In this document: positions 1 to 4,822 of the stretch, piece after piece | How the letters are laid out: each line of letters opens with the position of its first letter | How positions within the stretch are numbered: the first letter of the stretch is position 1 | NCBI GenBank assembly: GCA_900550965.1 | Contig: URUC01000102.1 | Span: forward strand, 1-6,284 | From: an uncultured Collinsella sp. | Lineage (GTDB): Bacteria > Actinomycetota > Coriobacteriia > Coriobacteriales > Coriobacteriaceae | Direction: 5' to 3' | Length of the DNA stretch: 6,284 bases | Notes under the pieces: generated by a model | Told to the model about the DNA's origin: nothing | Databases searched by the model: none | Seen by the model: only the letters and a program-made list of their open reading frames with translations | Program-made: the position numbers and the translations under genes

Positions 1-20
1 CCCGGCGCCCCGTCCGCCGG
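1..20 (-). terminator. Possible terminator hairpin at the window edge
   Basis: A 6-bp GC stem is seen, with CCGGCG at 2-7 pairing with CGCCGG at 15-20 around a 7-base loop. It lies about 20 bases past the stop codon of the small membrane protein gene, where an operon terminator would be expected. Any T-tract on the minus strand would fall outside the window, so only the stem can be judged. It could equally be the end of a neighbouring coding sequence. Confidence 0.25.
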
Positions 21-41
21 CATTCGATAGGCGAGGAGCTA

Positions 42-509
42 TTACTTCTCTTCGCGAGCTATCATGCGGCCGAGAGCCGCTGTAAAGGGATCGAGCAGCA
101 CGCCGGCGATAACCACAAAAGCCCACCCCTTTGTGACAAGGCCTGCCCAACGCGCGAAGAACGTACGGCCTTCAATCGTTCCGAATCCTCCCCGGAAGGC
201 AATCTCGCCAAAACCGATCACCATAAAAAGGAGCGTGGCACCGATGACCGTACCGGCGATCTTGTGCGATGTACTCCCCTGCTCAAAACCAAAAAAGTTC
301 AGGCACATACCGACCGTTTTGCCAAACATCGGGAGTGCGCTCAGAACCTCGGCGATTACCGTGGCCACGATGAGTTGTCCCCAAAAGCCCGTGGGGCTCG
401 TCAGATCCAAGCCAGGCGCCCCTTCGATGATGGGGAGAAACGCGCAGAGCAATAGCGGGTTAAAGAAGCCGTTGAGAATACCGATAACGCGCCTGACAGG
501 TAACTTCAT
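42..509 (-). CDS. Small four-helix integral membrane protein of unknown function
   Basis: I do not recognise this 155-residue protein. Four hydrophobic segments are visible, at about residues 8-28, 43-60, 84-102 and 122-140. The N-terminus is basic (MKLPVRR), and the C-terminus is short and charged, ending AREEK. Between helices 2 and 3 is a conserved-looking loop with MFGKTVGMCLNFFGFEQG. There are no catalytic motifs. The frame is open further upstream, to 710, but that part is arginine- and serine-rich low-complexity sequence overlapping the transporter gene. The ATG at 509 has a GAAAGG ribosome-binding site 9 bases upstream (519-524), so I chose it. The gene follows the MFS transporter on the same strand, but a terminator lies between them with only about 25 bases from its T-tract to this start. 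Expression therefore needs read-through or a promoter overlapping the terminator. A helper role for the transporter or in membrane homeostasis is possible but unsupported. Confidence 0.72.
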   Translation of the reverse strand: MKLPVRRVIGILNGFFNPLLLCAFLPIIEGAPGLDLTSPTGFWGQLIVATVIAEVLSALPMFGKTVGMCLNFFGFEQGSTSHKIAGTVIGATLLFMVIGFGEIAFRGGFGTIEGRTFFARWAGLVTKGWAFVVIAGVLLDPFTAALGRMIAREEK

Positions 510-535
510 AGCCGTAAGCCTTTCAAAGTCATTGA

Positions 536-569
536 TAGAAAGAGGGCCGCCGGCATATGTCGGCGGCCC
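536..569 (-). terminator. Rho-independent terminator after the MFS gene
   Basis: A 9-bp perfect GC stem (544-552 with 561-569) closes an 8-base loop containing ATAT. Read on the minus strand it is followed by CTCTTTCTAT, a moderately T-rich tract. It sits about 40 bases past the transporter stop codon. The + strand side is followed by CGATAAAA, so the terminator points in the minus direction. It probably ends most transcripts of the main operon. Confidence 0.65.
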
Positions 570-609
570 CGATAAAACATGATGCACGGCAAAGCAACTA
601 CTAGAACGG

Positions 610-1809
610 CTACTCTGCCTCGCCGCCGGCCGCCATCTTCTCGGCCTCGGCAAGCTGGGCCGGGGTGAGCTTGCGATACTTAATGGCGCCAAAGACGACA
701 CACGCCGCACAGACGATCATGCCGGCGATGAACTTCTGGTCAATCGTTGCACCAAACGGCGACGTCACGGCCTCAAACACAATGGGAGACAGTGCCATGC
801 CAAAGTTAATGCCTGCCATGCCAATGGCAAGGTTAAACGCGCGTCCCTCGGGGGCAGAGTTGCCGGCGGCGAAATTGCCCTCCAGCGGCACGTAGGTCTC
901 CTTGCCCAGCGCGACGACAAAGCCCGCAACGCACAGCACCATAAAGGCGGGCGCAACCAGCGTCAGGCCCAGGCCAACGAGCGTCACGCCCCACGCGATC
1001 GGCATAGCCAGGTTCTTAAACTTGGCAAACAGCGGACCGACCAAAAGACCAGCCGCAATACCGGCAACGGTCATAACGGTAGAGGCAAGACCGGCCTCCA
1101 CGGTACCGCCAAAGCCGCGACCCACAACAAGCAGCGAAACGTTGGAGCTGAAGAGCTGGAACGTGAGTACGAACACAAAGCTCATGAGCGTGATAATCGC
1201 GACCTCTTTAGGCATATTGGCAAACACATTGACCTTGCGCTTGGGCTCAAGATGACCCTCGGGAAGGCAAACGGCCTCGATCACGATGAAAATGATCATG
1301 ATGAAGTACGCCGCATAGCTGTGGAACCACTCGGCAGAACCCAAGATGCCGGAAACCATCGTCCAGATAATGCCGCCCAGTGCAACAAAAGTGGAGTAGA
1401 TGCCCATGACAAACGAGCGCTGCTTGCCACCGAAATAGTCGGCGATCAAGGCGTCGGTCGAGTTCTGGACGGCGCCGAGACCAAGGCCCATGACAGCAGA
1501 AGCCGCTAAGACCTGGCCGAGCGAGTCGTGGAACACCAGCACCGAGGCGCCTGCCAGCATCACGATAACGTGACCGACGAGCGTCGTCTTCTTCTTGGAC
1601 ACGCGCGAAGCGAGCTGGGAAGACACGAGCATGGCGGACAGTGCCATCATCAACGGGATGATGCCGATGATCATCTGAACGGCAGCGATGTTCTCGTTGG
1701 GAAACGCCGCCGCGACAGAGGCCACGATGGGGACGGGCACCAACATGCCCATAATGCACATGGCGGCAGCATAAATGCCCACCAGGTACTTGATCTTGGT
1801 TTTATCCAT
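610..1809 (-). CDS. Major facilitator superfamily (MFS) transporter
   Basis: This is a 399-residue inner-membrane protein with about 12 hydrophobic helices in two halves of six. The helices run from about residues 7-30, 43-66, 77-96, 98-120, 132-155 and 165-183, then resume at 203-225 and end at 358-378. The loop after helix 2 reads SQLASRVSKKK, the position and character of the MFS motif A loop. A charged stretch (LEPKRKVNVF, 187-196) is the usual central cytoplasmic loop. Length is normal for the family. The ATG at 1809 has AAGGAT about 7 bases upstream. MFS proteins move small solutes by proton-coupled or facilitated transport. The substrate cannot be read from the sequence. Its place after an acyl-phosphate/kinase module suggests export of the acid produced or uptake of the precursor. 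The gap to the kinase gene is 73 bases, so it is probably part of the same transcript. Confidence 0.9.
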   Translation of the reverse strand: MDKTKIKYLVGIYAAAMCIMGMLVPVPIVASVAAAFPNENIAAVQMIIGIIPLMMALSAMLVSSQLASRVSKKKTTLVGHVIVMLAGASVLVFHDSLGQVLAASAVMGLGLGAVQNSTDALIADYFGGKQRSFVMGIYSTFVALGGIIWTMVSGILGSAEWFHSYAAYFIMIIFIVIEAVCLPEGHLEPKRKVNVFANMPKEVAIITLMSFVFVLTFQLFSSNVSLLVVGRGFGGTVEAGLASTVMTVAGIAAGLLVGPLFAKFKNLAMPIAWGVTLVGLGLTLVAPAFMVLCVAGFVVALGKETYVPLEGNFAAGNSAPEGRAFNLAIGMAGINFGMALSPIVFEAVTSPFGATIDQKFIAGMIVCAACVVFGAIKYRKLTPAQLAEAEKMAAGGEAE

Positions 1810-1842
1810 GATCCATCCTTACGCTTAGAGAAAAGGGTCGGA

Positions 1843-1867
1843 GCGGCCAGGCATCACCAGCGGCCGC
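1843..1867 (-). other. Intercistronic hairpin between kinase and transporter genes
   Basis: GCGGCC (1843-1848) can pair with GGCCGC (1862-1867) around a 13-base loop. On the minus strand a CCCTTTTCTC tract follows about 5 bases after the stem. The stem is short and the T-run displaced, so at most this is a weak terminator or an RNA-stability element that lowers transporter expression relative to the enzymes. Confidence 0.25.
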
Positions 1868-1882
1868 CCAAACACAGCACTA

Positions 1883-2995
1883 TCAGTCGTTAAATCCGGT
1901 GAACACGGGTTCTCCGCTGTACACGAGCGCTTCCTCGACACCATCGAGCACGCGGCAGGCGCCAGACGCCATCGCCTCGAGCTCAAACTCGCCGGGATAA
2001 GCCGACACGGGGGCGATCCAAGAGCAGCATTCCTCAATCGAGGCAACGAGCTCCTTGCTGTGGACCATGCCGCCTCCGAGCAAGATGCCGTCGACGTCGC
2101 CCTTCAGCACACAGGCCATCTCGCCGATCCACTTGCAGATTTGGTAAACCATTGCATCCCAGGCGCGAGCTGCGGCCTTATCGCCCGCAGCGGCACGCTC
2201 GCACACCTCGATGGCATCGGAGGTACCCAAAAGATCGACAAAACCGCCGGTCTTCATGCAATGGGCGCGGGCGACATCAAGGCCGTGTTCCGCGGTGTAC
2301 TTTGCGACCTCGATCGCGGGGACCGATCCACAGCGCGTAGGCGCCATGGGACCTTCGCCGCCAACGATGTCGTTGCCGTCGACCATCTTGCCCTTAAGGT
2401 GGGCAGAAATCGAAATGCCACCGCCGATATGGCAAACGATGAAGTTGCACTCATCATAAGGGCGACCGAGCTTTGCCGCATGGCGGATGGCGGTCTCTTT
2501 GAGATTAAGGGCATGCAGGTGCACGTTTCGATACACGCCCTTAATGCCCGTCATACGTGCGAGGTCGCACAGCTCGTCGGTATCGGGTGGATTCACCACA
2601 AAAGAGGGCTTGCCCGTCTTTGAAGCGAACTCATGGGCAATCTGGGGACCCAGCTGCGCCGGATGCTGAATGCCGTTCGCACCGACGCGGGCATGCTCGA
2701 GCATGACCTCATTGATGGCATACGTACCGCCGGGCAGCGAAAGCAAGCCGCCGCCGCGGCCAACAAACGCATCGAAGTCCTCGAGCTTCAGGCCCGCCTC
2801 ATCCAGTGCTCCAAGAATCAGATCGCAGCGATACGGCATCTGAGCCGAAACCCCATCGAACTGGGCGAGGTCCTTCGCGTCGTGTGCAACGTTCTTGCTG
2901 AGCTTGCACTCGTCACCCTCAAAAACGCCCACCTTTGTGGAAGTGGAACCCGGGTTGATTACCAGGACGCGCCAGGGAGTCTTTTTATCGGACAT
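1883..2995 (-). CDS. Butyrate kinase-type acyl kinase
   Basis: This 370-residue protein belongs to the acetate/butyrate kinase branch of the ASKHA fold (ATP-dependent carboxylate kinases, cytoplasmic). In fermentation it makes ATP from an acyl phosphate and ADP, releasing the free acid. Visible motifs are the N-terminal phosphate loop INPGSTSTK (13-21), VGRGGG (78-83), the HALN segment (161-164), HIGGGIS (189-195), GEGP (213-216) and the C-terminal LLGGGMVHSK (305-314). Length and motif order match Buk rather than the longer acetate kinases. Two places differ from the Buk proteins I remember. The usual DPVVVDE is NPPDTDE (135-141), and FHALNQKA is LHALNLKE (160-167). The acid may therefore not be butyrate; a branched, functionalised or other short acid is possible. 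The start at 2995 is fixed by a full AAGGAGG site. The gene begins 3 bases after the phosphotransacylase stop, which argues for translational coupling and sequential catalysis. Confidence 0.88.
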   Translation of the reverse strand: MSDKKTPWRVLVINPGSTSTKVGVFEGDECKLSKNVAHDAKDLAQFDGVSAQMPYRCDLILGALDEAGLKLEDFDAFVGRGGGLLSLPGGTYAINEVMLEHARVGANGIQHPAQLGPQIAHEFASKTGKPSFVVNPPDTDELCDLARMTGIKGVYRNVHLHALNLKETAIRHAAKLGRPYDECNFIVCHIGGGISISAHLKGKMVDGNDIVGGEGPMAPTRCGSVPAIEVAKYTAEHGLDVARAHCMKTGGFVDLLGTSDAIEVCERAAAGDKAAARAWDAMVYQICKWIGEMACVLKGDVDGILLGGGMVHSKELVASIEECCSWIAPVSAYPGEFELEAMASGACRVLDGVEEALVYSGEPVFTGFND

Positions 2996-2998
2996 ACC

Positions 2999-4006
2999 CT
3001 AAGCCTCCTTAAGCGCCTGGGCGCGCACGCAGCTCATCACCACGTTGCCGACGATCTCGTCGACGGGCGCAGAGCGCGAGCAATCGCACACGATCTTCTT
3101 GAAGCCCTGAAGCATGGGGCCGTAAGCATTGGCGCCGGTCAGGTTCTGGATGATCTTGACGCCGATATTGCCCACGTTGATATCAGGCCAGATGACCACG
3201 TTGGCCTGCCCCGCAACAGCGGACTCACGATGTACCTTCTTGGCCGCAACCTTGGGGTTAATCGCCGAATCAAACTGGAACTCACCGTCGATGGCAAGGT
3301 CGGGACGGCGATCGTTGGCAATCTCGCGAGCGCGGCGCACTTTGTCGACGAGCTCGTTATCCATCGAGCCGTCAGTCGAATGCGAAAGCAGCGCGCAACG
3401 GATATCCCATCCGGTCAGCGAGCGCACCGTTTCGCTCGACGAAATCGCGATTGAGGCAAGCTCCTCGCTCGTGGGGTCAACGCAAACGGCAGAATCGCCA
3501 AAAGCCAAAAGGCCGCCTTCGCCGCCAGTCCAGTTGGGAATATCGGCAATGCCGCAAGAGCTTACGGTATCGACGCCATCGACAAGGCCGACGATAGTCT
3601 GTCCCGCCAGGATAATATCGCCCGTGGCGTTATCGATGCCGGCGAACATTACGTCGACATCGCCGAGTACCTGCAAAATCAGGGCGCGCTCAAGCGGACG
3701 CGTCATACGGCGCGCGGCGCCCTTGGGCTTAAACTTGCAATCCGGATGCGAAAGATAGCGCTCGCAGCAAGCGGCGTTCGCCTCCTCGTCGGTCACATCG
3801 ACAATCTCGATGCCGTCAAGGGAGATACCACGCTCGTCGGCAAGCTCCTTGAGCTTACTGCCGTCGCCGACCAGCACGCATTCGGCAAGATGCTCGGCGG
3901 CGATCTTTGCGACCGCCTGCATCATGGTCTCGTTTTCGCCCTCGGGAAAAGCAACGCGCATAGGCTTGGCGGCAGCCCGCTCGCGCAGGGTCTGCATCAG
4001 GTCCAT
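2999..4006 (-). CDS. Phosphate acetyl/butyryltransferase family protein (divergent phosphotransacylase)
   Basis: This 335-residue cytoplasmic enzyme of the PTA/PTB family would swap the thiol carrier of an acyl thioester for phosphate, giving an acyl phosphate. Family signatures are seen along its whole length: FPEGE (20-24), AGIDNATGD (122-130), DGVDTVSS (143-150), FGDSAVCVDPTSEELASIA (169-187), LSHSTDGS (207-214), IDGEFQFDSA (239-248), AGQANVVIWPDINVGNIG (265-282) and GPMLQGF (296-302). Size fits Pta (about 330). Several normally strong motifs are changed. The typical LSFSTKGS is LSHSTDGS, and KPVNDLSRG is KKIVCDCSRS, although the Ser310-Arg311 pair is kept. By eye, the Arg of the TADTxRPALQ helix is replaced in TGDIILAGQ. 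This suggests an acyl or carrier specificity other than acetyl-CoA. The ACP gene ends 5 bases upstream, and PlsX is a known relative that uses acyl-ACP. Plain phosphate acetyltransferase or butyryltransferase remain alternatives. Confidence 0.85.
   Translation of the reverse strand: MDLMQTLRERAAAKPMRVAFPEGENETMMQAVAKIAAEHLAECVLVGDGSKLKELADERGISLDGIEIVDVTDEEANAACCERYLSHPDCKFKPKGAARRMTRPLERALILQVLGDVDVMFAGIDNATGDIILAGQTIVGLVDGVDTVSSCGIADIPNWTGGEGGLLAFGDSAVCVDPTSEELASIAISSSETVRSLTGWDIRCALLSHSTDGSMDNELVDKVRRAREIANDRRPDLAIDGEFQFDSAINPKVAAKKVHRESAVAGQANVVIWPDINVGNIGVKIIQNLTGANAYGPMLQGFKKIVCDCSRSAPVDEIVGNVVMSCVRAQALKEA
3004..3010 (-). promoter_or_regulatory. Strong ribosome-binding site for the acyl kinase
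   Basis: AAGGAGG on the minus strand, 8 bases before the kinase ATG. It lies within the last codons of the phosphotransacylase gene, and this overlap supports translational coupling of the two genes. Confidence 0.85.
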
Positions 4007-4011
4007 GGCAG

Positions 4012-4245
4012 CTACTCCATCTCTTCGGCAGTGCGCTCGATAAGCTCGCCGACGGTCTTCATGACCATGACCTCGCGAACGGGGACCTCGGCATCGAGCT
4101 CGTTCTCGATCATGGAGGTCAGGGCGATCATCTTCATCGAGCCCTTGCCCAGGGTCTCAAACGTCGTCTCGGGGGTCACATCACCGTCATAGTTGTAAGC
4201 GGACTTGGCAAAATCGCAGATCTGCTGAGTGAGTTCTTCGTTCAT
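4012..4245 (-). CDS. Free-standing acyl carrier protein
   Basis: This is a 77-residue acidic helical protein of the phosphopantetheine-attachment family. Carrier proteins hold acyl groups as thioesters on a 4'-phosphopantetheine arm. The attachment region reads TLGKGSMKMIAL (31-42), which aligns with the canonical LGADSLDTVEL, making Ser36 the likely modified residue. The acidic Asp before the serine and the Leu after it are Gly35 and Met37, and a Lys follows. Downstream, IENELDAEVP and KTVGELIE match ACP helices 2-4 (EEEFDIEIP, TVGDAV). The ATG at 4245 has AAAGG about 7 bases upstream. The gene ends 5 bases before the phosphotransacylase start, whose GGAG site lies in its last codons. This context, and the non-canonical DSL motif, point to a dedicated carrier rather than the fatty-acid synthesis AcpP. 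No phosphopantetheinyl transferase is present in the window. Confidence 0.88.
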   Translation of the reverse strand: MNEELTQQICDFAKSAYNYDGDVTPETTFETLGKGSMKMIALTSMIENELDAEVPVREVMVMKTVGELIERTAEEME

Positions 4246-4263
4246 GATGGCGCCTTTCTAATT

Positions 4264-4312
4264 AAAAAGAGGGGTAGCCACGGCGGGCTGGAGACATGGG
4301 TCCCGCCGTGGC
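4264..4312 (-). promoter_or_regulatory. Strong hairpin with trailing T-run before the ACP gene
   Basis: An 11-bp perfect stem is seen (4277-4287 with 4302-4312) around a 14-base loop. Two further A-T pairs are possible beyond a one-base bulge. On the minus strand it is followed after about 8 bases by TTTTT (complement of 4264-4268), then the ACP ribosome-binding site. The displaced T-run suggests a partial terminator, an attenuator or an RNA-processing/stability element setting the ratio of the thiolase-DUF35 part to the ACP-kinase part. A fully efficient terminator would need a second promoter for the ACP group. Confidence 0.5.
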
Positions 4313-4331
4313 CTAAGAGAGGAAGCGAATT

Positions 4332-4360
4332 GTTATAGGGGTGAAAGCCTAGTGTGAAAG
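4332..4360 (-). promoter_or_regulatory. Weak candidate internal promoter before the ACP gene
   Basis: On the minus strand TATAAC (complement of 4332-4337) matches the -10 consensus at five of six positions. Seventeen bases upstream is CTTTCA (complement of 4355-4360), a poor -35 with about three of six matches. The -35 would lie over the end of the DUF35 gene. Transcripts from it would begin near 4325 and carry the hairpin as a leader. Support is compositional only. Confidence 0.25.
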
Positions 4361-4366
4361 CCTAGT
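4341..4366. repeat. 13-bp perfect tandem duplication at the end of the DUF35 gene
   Basis: GTGAAAGCCTAGT occurs twice with no gap, at 4341-4353 and 4354-4366. The right-hand copy contains the DUF35 stop codon (4362-4364). The left-hand copy lies in the intergenic region and holds a second TAG in a shifted frame. It looks like a recent slippage or small tandem duplication event. Confidence 0.9.
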
Positions 4367-4784
4367 CGTCAAGCTCGAACGTGAGCTCTTTGTAGCCCGG
4401 TCGGTCGATGACCTTGGCATGGACGCCCACGGTCTCGCCCGCCATGAGCTTGGCGCGGATCTCGGGGGCCTTCTTCTTGGTAATGCCGTAGATGACGTAG
4501 GTGTACTGAGAACCCTCGTCAATATCGACGGCGCCGTAGGCGTACTTGCCATACTCCTTGAGGTAGGGCTTGTCGTTCTGCGGACCAGGCAGGGTAAAAT
4601 CGATCAGATGGCCGTGACCGGAAACCTGGACCCAATCGGTCTTGTGGTAGCCGCAGGCATTGCAGGCAAGGTGAGGCGGAAACTCGACGGCTCCGCACTC
4701 GGGGCACTGACGTGCCCAATAGATGCCCTCTTCAAGACCCGTGTAGAACTTCTTGACCACGGGCTCCATATCTTTGAGTTGCAT
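4362..4784 (-). CDS. Zinc-ribbon OB-fold protein (DUF35), thiolase partner
   Basis: This 140-residue protein has a rubredoxin-like zinc ribbon with CPEC (27-30) and CNAC (41-44), so all four metal-binding cysteines are present. A beta-rich OB-fold follows, from about residue 48 to 138 (GHGHLIDFTLPG, then the YTYVIYGI strand). The short helical N-terminus (KDMEPVVKKFYTGLEEG) is usual for the family. DUF35 proteins are non-catalytic partners of thiolase-fold enzymes: they bridge the archaeal thiolase/HMG-CoA synthase complex, and PhlB plays a comparable part with PhlA and PhlC. Here the gene starts 38 bases after the thiolase stop, so a complex between the two products is likely. The ATG at 4784 has AAGGAG 7 bases upstream. 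Length is normal. The stop codon lies in a 13-bp tandem duplication. Confidence 0.9.
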   Translation of the reverse strand: MQLKDMEPVVKKFYTGLEEGIYWARQCPECGAVEFPPHLACNACGYHKTDWVQVSGHGHLIDFTLPGPQNDKPYLKEYGKYAYGAVDIDEGSQYTYVIYGITKKKAPEIRAKLMAGETVGVHAKVIDRPGYKELTFELDD

Positions 4785-4822
4785 GAGAATACTCCTTATG
4801 GGAAATCGAAAACCGCGGTCGC

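Noticed and set aside
64..582. Open + strand frame (172 codons) opposite the small membrane protein
   Set aside because: It reads through the terminator stem and is basic and Pro/Ser-rich. The opposite strand has a coherent membrane protein with a ribosome-binding site.
510..710. Longer N-terminus for the small membrane protein, starting at 710
   Set aside because: The extension is Arg/Ser/Pro-rich, overlaps the transporter gene by 100 bases and crosses the terminator. The ATG at 509 has a proper ribosome-binding site.
2633..3454. Open + strand frame (273 codons) crossing the kinase/phosphotransacylase junction
   Set aside because: It is antisense to two well-supported genes and spans their intergenic junction. 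Its His/Ala/Arg-rich composition is typical of a mirror frame.
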